A model generated the notes under the pieces. It did not search any database. It was given only the letters and a program-made list of their open reading frames with translations, and had not been told where the DNA came from. The position numbers were made by a program, and so were the translations under genes. Below, piece by piece: positions 41,601 to 48,153 of a DNA stretch of 48,178 nt (its first letter is position 1; each line of letters starts with the position of its first letter). The DNA is from a virus, in the IMG/VR virus record IMGVR_UViG_3300020186_000032, positions 1 to 48,178 of that record; one strand, written 5' to 3'.

Positions 41601-44087
41601 CAAACCAGCTGCAAAGGCAACTACACTAGGTCGGAACTCACCCTCCAACTTCACATTGAAGGCCTGCAAGAAGATGTTTGTGCGGGCTGTTGACTCAATC
41701 CAGTTGCCAAAACCCCTGCCTGTGCGCATCAAAGCGGCCAAATTCAGATTGCGTAGGATCTTAGACGTCGCGCCCTTACCAGTCAACAGCTTATTCTCGG
41801 CCCAAAGCTTGAAGGGTTTACCTGTTAAGCGCTGTAGAGAGTCGGCAATCCCGGCTGGCGAGCCAATGCCGGGAATGGGAATTTGTGCCGTTCTGGATGG
41901 ATACTCTTCAGACAGGCCTAACGTGTCAAGAATGAAGCCACGCTTGACAGTGTTAGGCAGCGTAACCTCATAATCACCAAGCTGCTCAAGCACCTTATGA
42001 TCAGTTGGCCAGTCAAACGGATTAGCCGCGTAGCCAGACACAACAGTCTTAATTACGTTGTCGCCCAAGTTTGTAAAGTGATATGCTGGATTGGGCCCAA
42101 GCCACAACTCTTTGAGTAGGCTAGTTATATACTCAAAGGTCTGATTAAGCGCCCCACGAGGCTCAGGCGAGAAGCCAAGCTCACGGTTGAATTGTGTCGA
42201 GGCTGCCTGGGCCAAGTAAATGCCCAAGCGCTGAGGATCCTTAACTGACTCGACAACAAGTGCCGCAGCCGCCTTAGCATCCTTACCTCTAAAGTAGCTT
42301 TTCAGCTCAGTTGCTAAAATGTCTTCAATACTTAGGCCGCCCTTAGCCTTAAAGCGCTCAGCAATCTCAATCAGGGTAGCCTGCTCACGAGGTCCCAAAC
42401 GGGCCAGCGAGTTCGAACGATCGGCTGTGGAGGCCTCTAACAGGAGTTGTTGGAAGTAGGCCTGAGGATCCTTGTCAGTAGCGGCGTAGCGCGCAGCTAG
42501 ATTCGAGAAGGCGTCACTAGCCTCATCAGCAAACCGAATCGATTGCGAGCGGGCCGATTGCGCCCACAGCCACTTGGCTAAGTTGCCCTTAAACCAGGGT
42601 TGGGCGCCAGACTGATTCTCAATAATCGCCGTGGCCGCCGTACCTGTCTTCGGTGGTCGAACAGTTGTACCGGCGCCCGGTACAGGCTTAACCGCCGTCG
42701 TTGGGACCTCTGGCATAACTGTCCAACCATCCGCATCACTCCGGGGGCCGCCAGTCAACAACTTAGCCGCTCGGGCGGCATCGTCTGCCTCATTGGCTGC
42801 GCCAGCCGCTCGGGCCGCACGTGCCGCATTGGCTGCGCCAGCCAACACATTACGTGGAAGATGAAGTAGTCCCCTAACACCTTTCGTAATACCCACACCG
42901 GCGGGAAAGATCATCTCGACCCAACTCGTCGGTACAAGCCACATTGGGTCAGTCAGTGTCCCCAGTACGAACTCAGCCACTGGATCTTCATTCTTCAACA
43001 CGGCCTGGCTAAGAGTAAGCGGCGCCACCCAAACCGGATCAGGTGTTCTCGGTGGACTATCAGATGAGACTGAGGGAAAGTCCACACCTGCCGCCCAGTA
43101 GCCCTCAACATCATTGATGAACTGTTCTTCGCGTTCAGGATGGAACAGGAAGGTCCAGCCCAGGCCGGCAATGCCGCGCTCGGCCGCAAGCTTCTCAACG
43201 GTATTAGTACCCTCTGGGATGAACACCTTGCCAATAACGCGCTCCCAGTCAATAGTGCCGTCATCGCGCGTAACAAAAGCCTCTACGCGATCAAGACGCT
43301 GTTGGGCGGCTAACAGCTTAGCCATCGCCACTTCATGATCAGGCTCTGGCCGTTTGTAGCCGGCCAACTCTAAACCGATAAAGGCGGAGCTGCCTCCAAA
43401 GCCGGTACTTCCAGGCGGAAACATTTCTTGAAAGTCTTCATCAGCAGGCAGTATCAAGCCCACAGCATATACGGCGGCTTCGACAGCTCGACCAGCCATG
43501 TTGAGCACTTGAATCGGATAGTCTATAGCTACCTGATAACTGAGGTCAAAAGCATTCCGCAGACCCACAACCACGGCGCCAGCACCCATCCACATGGCAT
43601 CGTTGAGAGTCTCAACCAAAGCCTGTTGGCTCACATCCTGTACGTTGCTTGGGGCCGCCTGCCCAGCAGTAGCGGCCGGCACGCCCTGGTCTTGTGGGGG
43701 TCTAGTAGGTTCTGGAGGTTGCGGAGTAGCAGTGGCATTAGCCATAGGCGCACCCATGGAGGGCACACCTGGTGTAGAGGTCGGCGCTGGCATGCCAGCC
43801 TTAATACTGGGCTTTTGCGTAAATGCCCAGCGCTTAGCCTCACTGGCTTGATCCAAGAATGGCGTATCACCTGGCCGATGTGCACCCGTACCAATATTGG
43901 GCCGAGTAAGGGGCCCACGGCCACCAGGACTAGTAGGCCCAGTGGGCCGTGGAAGAGTCTTAGGCGCCACCTTACGACCCTCGGGAATGAATGCGGTACG
44001 AGCGCGTTGGGATTGCGCCTTGACCATGAACTGAAACTCTTCGTCTGTGATGTCACCAGGTCTAGTAGGGGGGCGAATAACGGGCAT
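32610..44087 (-). CDS. Giant large polyvalent protein (3825 residues)
   Basis: One gene takes almost a quarter of the genome. It contains blocks typical of phage 'large polyvalent proteins', which are packaged and probably injected with DNA. Near residue 663 is WLGPNPAYHFTNLGDN; near 794, GFGNWIESTARTNIFLQAF; near 1633, the LFLGEVQSAWHEAG motif; near 1786-1820, WMKSWSDLVLRRGLRDAAER; near 2012, EELLHATVD, a possible degenerate zinc-peptidase site; and near 2746-2787, VNRILFDYASKRNWEELLRY with a PFTTW motif. Two ~88-residue repeats lie near the C-terminus. It likely combines a DNA-ejection or membrane role with host-targeting enzymes. Its ATG overlaps the portal stop (TAATG). Confidence 0.75.
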   Translation of the reverse strand: MPVIRPPTRPGDITDEEFQFMVKAQSQRARTAFIPEGRKVAPKTLPRPTGPTSPGGRGPLTRPNIGTGAHRPGDTPFLDQASEAKRWAFTQKPSIKAGMPAPTSTPGVPSMGAPMANATATPQPPEPTRPPQDQGVPAATAGQAAPSNVQDVSQQALVETLNDAMWMGAGAVVVGLRNAFDLSYQVAIDYPIQVLNMAGRAVEAAVYAVGLILPADEDFQEMFPPGSTGFGGSSAFIGLELAGYKRPEPDHEVAMAKLLAAQQRLDRVEAFVTRDDGTIDWERVIGKVFIPEGTNTVEKLAAERGIAGLGWTFLFHPEREEQFINDVEGYWAAGVDFPSVSSDSPPRTPDPVWVAPLTLSQAVLKNEDPVAEFVLGTLTDPMWLVPTSWVEMIFPAGVGITKGVRGLLHLPRNVLAGAANAARAARAAGAANEADDAARAAKLLTGGPRSDADGWTVMPEVPTTAVKPVPGAGTTVRPPKTGTAATAIIENQSGAQPWFKGNLAKWLWAQSARSQSIRFADEASDAFSNLAARYAATDKDPQAYFQQLLLEASTADRSNSLARLGPREQATLIEIAERFKAKGGLSIEDILATELKSYFRGKDAKAAAALVVESVKDPQRLGIYLAQAASTQFNRELGFSPEPRGALNQTFEYITSLLKELWLGPNPAYHFTNLGDNVIKTVVSGYAANPFDWPTDHKVLEQLGDYEVTLPNTVKRGFILDTLGLSEEYPSRTAQIPIPGIGSPAGIADSLQRLTGKPFKLWAENKLLTGKGATSKILRNLNLAALMRTGRGFGNWIESTARTNIFLQAFNVKLEGEFRPSVVAFAAGLDGLPPDLMSALGNPGLIKSAKDLKRWETTYSGQSVPVSNIAAYDYQSTEPVAEALLNEIAQGLEIIQWRYKDDADNPTFQQEVDKVFDTALKAAERLHEDYTAANIASTRGPEEKLTEAVAPGAQTVIDSWLAQGKVDEVFDKADITIRANDERIEIQSGDMISDANGSRLQQLGKRLVELSAPEELPVMLDTPAGPQNLTLGQLANEGLGPLGRPPVPGANAGLVSPKERAANMAELAGGRILPVSFTQPYLIKQLTQYLAGGAASNAIIGNFVDQLSTQEGADPREIAMSLLDMVDQGKIAEVTDMLASKYGEDFGIPRSVAQRIVGDTQFSKADKLRDQMMVAAKTAWNLSDDELAVYSAVVDEMATFWARESGKPITDWYEQHGIITSNKGLVDFYQTSGKGSRAAVYYSKLENVLKGLQIQRFSGAQLKAALIKGGVKLEELKWSGVGEYLDRATGTLRKQDVLEAVQDRMIEVVDDVRREYGSDERMAMLREGSEDQAIYMYETPVDDIGTLPNGRQIPKGSLAARLWMPEEAMTRNAVVVAYGLLQGDGTYKLEVWIGNQLSEPTGGQWPIITDEPQLKGAIRAWLRDIIGAAPEASTLEGQSLTLLPYNNDAPDIPYGDRLPEGSTYVRFNLSATDPNENAIAYVQPERDGAFKLEIWLNGQVVVHEQSIQGLAQAPTVIRHWLVGYLEEAQQMTGVGGHGLTEFEDYWLSGYGTGYKEALINIKSPNNTLRELTDQEAFNDEMGAQPDPTAIQPYHQRPFMEPHFNTTNTVAHYRSDMRQTVNGEKALFLGEVQSAWHEAGQNPDRGYITAEKTAEHEKLLGELDAETRNAEIALEKYNDATYIDQWGRVRGSDFEGRTLADEVMELVKMYVAGYSVVPPNYSFENSLQRLRNTLISDTFRGPSSSNRTSKLEAVEAILGDNKLLDEGRQLAELYMKGTTLRFRMDHKVPEGPWMKSWSDLVLRRGLRDAAERGAEWLVLPNLEMIIEIQEWESEYADKMGPGINKFYNTKLVNYLNDYGKRWGAKVEETTLSATGSAKGIWIEVARLNNSPAYSYQTHNVVELGGVTFDSRIEPEGGYVAFVSASDGHKEVGAFETAEEAKQALVEAVEARNGLVKGLRIPPQMAKDLMAEGVQLFQKGKGGEKLGGTQLMPDGKAIQRALSKNADVWTGLEELLHATVDALPDWAKWEFEKRAGLAKGEWQALRQSLRSAGLDKAQMKKLTTVEELYTAGGGDFFKNGEAPTSKLKEFWGRLKAMLGRVIDRIKQLFGTDKLPKEVYEAYASLFRKAGPDVGATGAQAPPNYDVARYKPQRAVVFDPATGRLASGETHIAAAAAVGQDLFGDVQLIYLTRYDDHTFISGQAGNNYALDLLEPKELQALAQALIQGGESPDSRITSSIREFNPGGFGTAMGDTNPDDYGGEVLDSDPTLGELAKGLSVGAKAPATQALEKGMRGLWSPKTGWVFGSGDVNHVATAKRLGLDLSDYLVQSEGMGNSITIPEMEEVDPAEVLRAIKELNLPDSTPTLSARPGQVYQQPGTLGELIKYYGTDLPNAARDLSLRDKPAQPAQALTATGMMLSDPEYQFVGSIDKLSPRKVPFPGDITPEYMKIHDLGEGDRFILINKAKGDTTIVVRNYAGQPVGGDDIQMVIKSLGDVGLPGETPIQINGTSGALSDWQSGKLSSDFAGNVGTAPVPLSVRKNGTEVYKDGVFISPATGRDPAFNKAYRDGMRGTGPKPIMAVLFDGRVVWSTSTSFHNQMLKTAGYDYNTSDLQAVLNDDNSWAAGGTEEAMNKLARWLKDNNADDSFTLTFIDLSVVPPSRYKGTLGDWMSKRLGDSKQAIWEDSNIAQRATAQAKADSEYMKSKAEMNAWREQAREKIRRGAGYRKQSEEQKKAFKEAFKEVYKRWVKSIEDAAFYAAQEVNRILFDYASKRNWEELLRYYSPFTTWQLRNPLFWAQAFVQRPGLLSAWYRYKQAAEATNYQRNLTGRFDDTTPLPGQDVLQHLGFLRPGYYAWNPSQTYGPGAQFRQPFEPIGQSQPQNAFEQFAQGMVRGESLTGIRPWPWISKAQEAVGLREPGLEGDMFGPLQQLPGLGEALDKLQAAVGMAPGEANRDLLDYNTNRRLAEMAAEGEITAEEAQLAQYDPESPLYQQAQQFVQSQTDRLRAYRTVVPFSLKYASPGEQRIRQTAALPNEQTRSGEFDQNSVYPYMSTYYRLFDPEQERKRSDAVLKINQKYDPQLKGLTPFDDEYGDLQGKRAGEIAAVLANGEPGQRDTTTFAAPGTGERGRVLKHLEDQEPKPSEFADGDGQIDWDSYSSAYQEFLTSVPELSKQWGYPVSADLYDRYRNRYRTPAELAKILNDRRLQPGYDLAAALQDPTSEEFKAALYEATKKHIEEDVAAGMSPEDASKRAAEFVQDARKNGLPFEIRDQIVQGSGDYGPVPATNFLGGIGEYRPELTEDYGTRQKYMQGNGDRSSGGPLDMMAPGMYDTTKTPDELLQQSVVNYYYTLLPDARRELRNRLHLKDGVDFTDHIKRLSSGELRLAADNIGQIDPTVSRPPQHQSVDALRGRGPMARPIGSGVDVNKYADAKPTQEVVEVYKQLDRDFWKYDQQKEAFDSGSGSRPEWTPLMEKYYGTLNSASANFWEHYNQSVYNQEVFDDPILAAILSTDARSLLQYTESQYRAALKYLKAHEQSLINPELTEARQSHPDWWDKAQEERALYSESRDPILEKVMTKYFGLDYGEQELWRKQNSDKWKQLVEYINTRRQAAHGLPYYGYFYRNDDYKEWYGNNDPTQGEVNGPVADPDKFTGPQQSGGRGGDSSVPGFFTKTQREAVAAHPDWWTQAQQQKTQYDAAASPELSALSSAYYDMSAADRTVWRREHVDEWARLKAYFDARRALRQSLPYYAYFYNDNDYTYWWGQTPPDQVGGTTPGSNPTPEPTSALPPQPTTESPVVPPGATPPALPTPPGPIGFQPQRTGFLPKGLR
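32803..33457 (-). repeat. Tandem protein repeat at the end of the giant protein
   Basis: Two copies of an ~88-residue unit (33190-33457 and 32803-33063 on DNA; residues about 3543-3632 and 3675-3761). Each begins HPDWW, has a conserved RRxLPYYxYFY segment and ends in Trp/Tyr-Gly. They are diverged in sequence but aligned in spacing, so the duplication is old. Aromatic content suggests binding to sugar, membrane or another virion protein. Confidence 0.6.
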
Positions 44088-46090
44088 TACTTACCTCCCT
44101 TATAGATGCCAGGCCCAGGCTGACCCTGCATTGGGTTCTGACCAGGCGAGCGCGACATGCTAGGTACGTTCTGGCCTGGGATCTGCGGCCCAGCAGGCAC
44201 AGGGGGCGCGGCGTTCATACTAGGACCGTCCTGAACTGGCCGAGTGCCCGGCTGGGCTGAGCCAGGCATCTGCTGACCACCAGGTGGCTGGCCACCCGCG
44301 CCGGGTGGCTGGCCGCCCGGACCAGGCCCGCCCGGGGGCACAGGCCCAGCAGGACCCCCTTGCGGAGCTGCCATCTCTTGAGCGCGCATCTTCAACTCGA
44401 GTTGAGCCATTACCTTTTCAGGGTTCAGGACAGCGTCGTTAAACTCGGCCTTCATGCGCTCCATCTCAGCGTCCGGATCTTCCACACCAAGATTGTCTAG
44501 CGTAGTCCATAGTGACTGAGCGCCAGTCTTGAACTTATAGATCTCGTTCTGATCATCTTCTACCCCGTTGGACGGCAACAGAGTACCGTAGTCGACATCA
44601 ACAAAGTAGTCGCGACCAATGGTCTCAGGTGTTAGCGAGATCTGTCCATACCTCCCAAGCTTGTCCTTAACCCATAAGGTCAAGGCAGTATCACCATCGG
44701 CGCCCTTAAGGCGCTCAGCAGTGTTCTGGAGGAGGAACTTGATAACGTCACGCAATACTTGGTGACGGAGGGGCAACTTTAGGGAAATGATCTGCTCCAA
44801 GGACTGCAAAACGATCCGCAAGCCTACCCCAGTAGCGCCTTGAGGATACTCACCAAAGCCACTATTGCCCAAGAAGGACAGATCCTTCAGGCCGCTAAGG
44901 ACCGAGGTAATATGCTGCTGAACGGCCTCAGGCATAGGCTGCCACGCGATGGGCAGCAACTCCTCCTCAAGGCCAATCGGGTACACAGCACCCGGTTTCA
45001 TCTCAAGGGCTTGTGGATCTTGCTGATGGTCGTCACTTTTATAAGCGAGGGGTCTGTGGATGTTTGTAACAATTTCTTCCGCAGCCTCTGACATAATCAA
45101 GTTATAATGCTTGTTGAGGTCCGCGACCATGTCCACATCGCCCAACGAGCCCTCGTTGGCTGGGTCCTTGTCGGGGTTGCGAATGTTCTGAAGCAGGAAG
45201 AACGGAGGCCGCTTGTACTTATGCTTCTTCTGGGTAAGCATTACCGCGTGGCCGCGGGTCTCTTCTGCCCGCTGGCCCTTACCTAAGCGCTTATACATCG
45301 TGTACGCAATCAGGTAATACTCGTCCTTCGACCACAACTCGATCAGGTCTGTGGTACCATCCGTCCCCTCGCTCTGATTGGTGGCCTGCAACTCTACAGC
45401 GTACTGCTCCTCAATGTCCTCAATCAAGCGCTCGGGGTCAAATCGGATCACATACAGGTAGTTGTCGGGCTTGTCGTACGTACGATAAACGGGATAGAAG
45501 CGCTCTGGTGGCACAGACCTAAACAGGTATGGGCTTTCTGTGAACGCTTTCTTGGTAGTAACATCAGCACCAACACCGACTGTAATTGTTGCAGGTTGGC
45601 CTTCTTCTGGCTCCCAAAGCACCTGAAGCACTCCCATACCCTTTTTGGAGGCATTCATCTCTACGTCTTGCCACGGAATGGCCATGTCATCAAACAGCAT
45701 GCGCAGATAGCGTTCACGATTGCGCGCGTTGATTGACGCTTGAGTTGTGGCCGTCCCCATGGGAATGCGAAGCCGTGGCAGCTTCGACAAGATGGCGGTA
45801 AACTTCATTACCACTGCTCGTGTGAAGTTAAACACTAGCTGGAATGAGGTGTCGTCTTCTTCAGATACAGGCTTATCCCAGTGATCGCCATCAAAGAAGC
45901 GCTCGTACCAGCCAAACTTGTCGTTGCGAGTTTGGTACTCAGCCTGAAGCTCAACAAACATGCCCCAGATATCGTCAGCGGCATACTTATAACCCTTCTT
46001 GGCGTCTGAGGGCGTGGCATCGTTGTCGAAGCCGCTAGTACCTCCTACAGCTTCTAGCTTACCTGCCGTTGGATTAGGGTCTGAGGGCAT
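44087..46090 (-). CDS. Portal protein
   Basis: A 667-residue portal, the dodecameric channel through which DNA enters and leaves the head. The N-terminal region (EYQTRNDKFGWYERFFDGDHW), LVFNFTRAVVMKFTAILSKLPRL, RSVPPERFYPV and YLYVIRFDPERLIEDIEEQ follow the portal pattern of SU10-like phages. The C-terminal ~90 residues are a Gly/Pro/Gln-rich low-complexity tail, unusual for portals and perhaps facing the head interior or tail. It lies between terminase and the giant protein, the usual order. Confidence 0.8.
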   Translation of the reverse strand: MPSDPNPTAGKLEAVGGTSGFDNDATPSDAKKGYKYAADDIWGMFVELQAEYQTRNDKFGWYERFFDGDHWDKPVSEEDDTSFQLVFNFTRAVVMKFTAILSKLPRLRIPMGTATTQASINARNRERYLRMLFDDMAIPWQDVEMNASKKGMGVLQVLWEPEEGQPATITVGVGADVTTKKAFTESPYLFRSVPPERFYPVYRTYDKPDNYLYVIRFDPERLIEDIEEQYAVELQATNQSEGTDGTTDLIELWSKDEYYLIAYTMYKRLGKGQRAEETRGHAVMLTQKKHKYKRPPFFLLQNIRNPDKDPANEGSLGDVDMVADLNKHYNLIMSEAAEEIVTNIHRPLAYKSDDHQQDPQALEMKPGAVYPIGLEEELLPIAWQPMPEAVQQHITSVLSGLKDLSFLGNSGFGEYPQGATGVGLRIVLQSLEQIISLKLPLRHQVLRDVIKFLLQNTAERLKGADGDTALTLWVKDKLGRYGQISLTPETIGRDYFVDVDYGTLLPSNGVEDDQNEIYKFKTGAQSLWTTLDNLGVEDPDAEMERMKAEFNDAVLNPEKVMAQLELKMRAQEMAAPQGGPAGPVPPGGPGPGGQPPGAGGQPPGGQQMPGSAQPGTRPVQDGPSMNAAPPVPAGPQIPGQNVPSMSRSPGQNPMQGQPGPGIYKGGK

Positions 46091-46096
46091 TGGGAC

Positions 46097-47509
46097 CTAT
46101 CTCCGTTTCCAGTTGTGGGCAGCACCGTTTAGGCGCTTGCCACGCACATAACCATACCGCGCAACTAGTAAGTACCACAAAGCTTTAATGTGGTGGTTGG
46201 GCTGGTTGCGCGGAGGGACATCAGCGGGAATCATATCCTCGTCCGTTGGATCCTTGCGCTTGTACTTGGTGAACTCGTGCAGGATACCCTCGCAAGCCTT
46301 GTTGAATTGGACATGTGGTTGATTGGTGACAAGGCCCGTGGTGAGATCAGTATCATAATGCATGAAACTCTTGGCACGTCGAATACCAAGAAGTTGAGGA
46401 ATCTTAGCCGCTTTGAGTGGAATTCCACCAAACGATAGCCAGCGCTTTTTATCATCTGGAGCTTCAACGTCAATGGCGCCGCCTTTGATCTTGGGCCACC
46501 AGGGACGCCTCTTGCCAATCTTGACGATCTCTTCCACACCTTTACCAGTCTCGTAGAGCTCATCAATGCAATATGCCTGCTCTATTCGGTCTTCTGTGTG
46601 AGGTCCACAAGCGCAAGCAAGAAACTGATAAACCCCAACAGCGTATGGAGCACTACCATCACTAGGGTCAACAGCGAGATATACAGGAAGCCTAGAATTG
46701 TACCTCGCTTGATCACTGACGTGGATGCTTTTGCGGAACTCTCGAAACACGAGACCGATGGGAGGGATGGGGACTGCAGCAATGCGCTCTTCAAACAAGC
46801 CCTCAATGCGCCGTAGTGCGCGCTCAATGTTGAGAATCTCTGGGTCGTTGCGTCCACCAGGATAGATGACCCTATTCGTCCAAGAGGGGAGCGAAAAGGC
46901 AATTGCATGATCAGGGTTGTCCCCAAGAGCCCACTCGTGAAAAAGGTTCGCATACCAGTTCGCCGAGCCTTCGAATGTACCACACAAGATGAGCCACCCG
47001 CGCTTCTCCCCAACACGGGCAACGCACTTCATGTACGACATCTCCGAGTGCTGAGCGGCTTCGCACATGATAATCCCGTCCGGAGCCTTCCCGGCGATCT
47101 TCTGCACTTCGGCTGCCGTCTTGGTCTCGATTACTTGGCCCGTCTTCAAGATGATTGTGCATTTGCCAATCTTTGGACGCGATACATCCTGCTTGGAGCG
47201 AATGGCGCCCAGCTTGGAGAAGAACTCGACACAGTAATCAAATTCTGCCGTAGCCTGTTCATAGTCGGGACCTACGAGCCAGAAGAGCTGACCGAAGGGG
47301 GCTCTAGTGACAAGGAAGAGGCTGCTGGTAAAGGACTTGCCTGCGCGCTCCCCTCCGGCAACGAGTATCTTCCTTCGACGACAGAAAAGGATTTCTCGCT
47401 GCTCGTCTCCGGGCTGGAGTCCGAGGATGTCGAGGACGGCATTGATCGTTGTTTCGTCAGAGCCGCGAGAGGTGTCAATTGCTTCAAGTGGGTAAGTAAA
47501 TTCAACCAT
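46097..47509 (-). CDS. terL: Terminase large subunit
   Basis: A 470-residue packaging motor. Walker A is GGERAGKS near residue 52, the Walker B-like strand is GIIMCEAAQ near 145, and the C-terminal nuclease starts at YLAVDPSDGSAPYAVGVYQ near 279 with further acidic residues (GGAIDVEAPDD). ATG 47509 is the only start that keeps the ATPase entry region LGLQPGDEQREILF; it has no Shine-Dalgarno sequence. It overlaps the small-subunit frame by 238 nt in another phase, far more than normal, so translation may be coupled or involve a frameshift. Confidence 0.82.
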   Translation of the reverse strand: MVEFTYPLEAIDTSRGSDETTINAVLDILGLQPGDEQREILFCRRRKILVAGGERAGKSFTSSLFLVTRAPFGQLFWLVGPDYEQATAEFDYCVEFFSKLGAIRSKQDVSRPKIGKCTIILKTGQVIETKTAAEVQKIAGKAPDGIIMCEAAQHSEMSYMKCVARVGEKRGWLILCGTFEGSANWYANLFHEWALGDNPDHAIAFSLPSWTNRVIYPGGRNDPEILNIERALRRIEGLFEERIAAVPIPPIGLVFREFRKSIHVSDQARYNSRLPVYLAVDPSDGSAPYAVGVYQFLACACGPHTEDRIEQAYCIDELYETGKGVEEIVKIGKRRPWWPKIKGGAIDVEAPDDKKRWLSFGGIPLKAAKIPQLLGIRRAKSFMHYDTDLTTGLVTNQPHVQFNKACEGILHEFTKYKRKDPTDEDMIPADVPPRNQPNHHIKALWYLLVARYGYVRGKRLNGAAHNWKRR

Positions 47510-48102
47510 GGATCATCCGGGGTCACTGAGATCTTGAGACCCAGTTGCTCGGTCTCACCTTGGACCTGTTGTAAGATTGCGCGGTACTCGGCCGACACCT
47601 TTAGGTTCAAGGGGGCGGCATTAAGAACTGGTACACCGCTCTCATCAAGCGCATCGCCGTGCTCGTCTAGGCCAAGCGATACTTCCATACGCTCCGCCAG
47701 TTGGGTAAGCCGCCTAATTCGTTCTTCTTTTCGGGCCAGGCCCCAAGTAAGCACAGCCGTACCCTCAGCAGCCCGTCTCTCCGAGAGGAGTCGCGAGAGG
47801 TCGGGGTCCGAGCGAATGCTAATCATACAACGCAGGGAGGGGATAGCGGGCCAAGACTCTGTATAGCCTAAAGCCTGTAGACGGCGCAAGGTGTACCCAC
47901 GAGCTAGGCCAGTCATTAAGCGCTCTAAAATCCAGGCCGGCAAGGTGGTGTGATCATCACACACGAGAGCTTGGGGAGGGAGGGGTGGGTCGCTCAGGGA
48001 GATGTAGGCCGAGGGGATAGGTTTGAGGTCTGGCAGCCCTCGAGCCTCCCTAGCCTCAGCTAGGCGCGCCTTGATGTTGGCTACTCGATCTAGTTCACTC
48101 AT
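47272..48102 (-). CDS. terS: Putative terminase small subunit
   Basis: A 276-residue protein in the place of TerS, directly before terL. ATG 48102 is chosen; the in-frame TTG at 48138 lies inside the promoter element. No Shine-Dalgarno sequence is visible, and the predicted transcript start falls on the ATG, so it may be leaderless. A helical region (LPAWILERLMTGLARGYTLRR) could hold the DNA-recognition HTH, and a later helix (TAVLTWGLARKEERIRRLTQLAERM) the oligomerisation core. The last ~75 residues are Ser-rich, overlap terL and are poorly protein-like, so the true end may differ. Confidence 0.6.
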   Translation of the reverse strand: MSELDRVANIKARLAEAREARGLPDLKPIPSAYISLSDPPLPPQALVCDDHTTLPAWILERLMTGLARGYTLRRLQALGYTESWPAIPSLRCMISIRSDPDLSRLLSERRAAEGTAVLTWGLARKEERIRRLTQLAERMEVSLGLDEHGDALDESGVPVLNAAPLNLKVSAEYRAILQQVQGETEQLGLKISVTPDDPWLNLLTHLKQLTPLAALTKQRSMPSSTSSDSSPETSSEKSFSVVEGRYSLPEGSAQASPLPAASSLSLEPPSVSSSGS

Positions 48103-48108
48103 GACAAA

Positions 48109-48141
48109 ACAGTACAATAGTATGGTCTGTAAAATCAACTT
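48109..48141 (-). promoter_or_regulatory. Leftward promoter/operator with the 18-nt terminal element
   Basis: The complement of 48124-48141 reads AAGTTGATTTTACAGACC, identical to 207-224. TTGATT plus an 18-nt spacer gives a weak -10 TACTGT (48114-48109). A start seven bases on falls exactly on the A of the terS ATG at 48102. The weak -10 leaves open that the conserved block is an operator. Upstream sequence is also similar (ATATAG just before the block in both places). Confidence 0.58.
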
Positions 48142-48153
48142 ACTATATCTTGC

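Noticed and set aside
42995-44105. Several long frames opposite the giant protein gene (+ strand)
   Set aside because: They lack ribosome sites and protein-like composition and lie antisense to a continuous 11.5-kb coding frame.
46907-47866. 319-codon + strand frame over the terminase genes
   Set aside because: It is antisense to TerL and TerS with clear ATPase motifs. The translation is Ser/Arg-rich with no family features.
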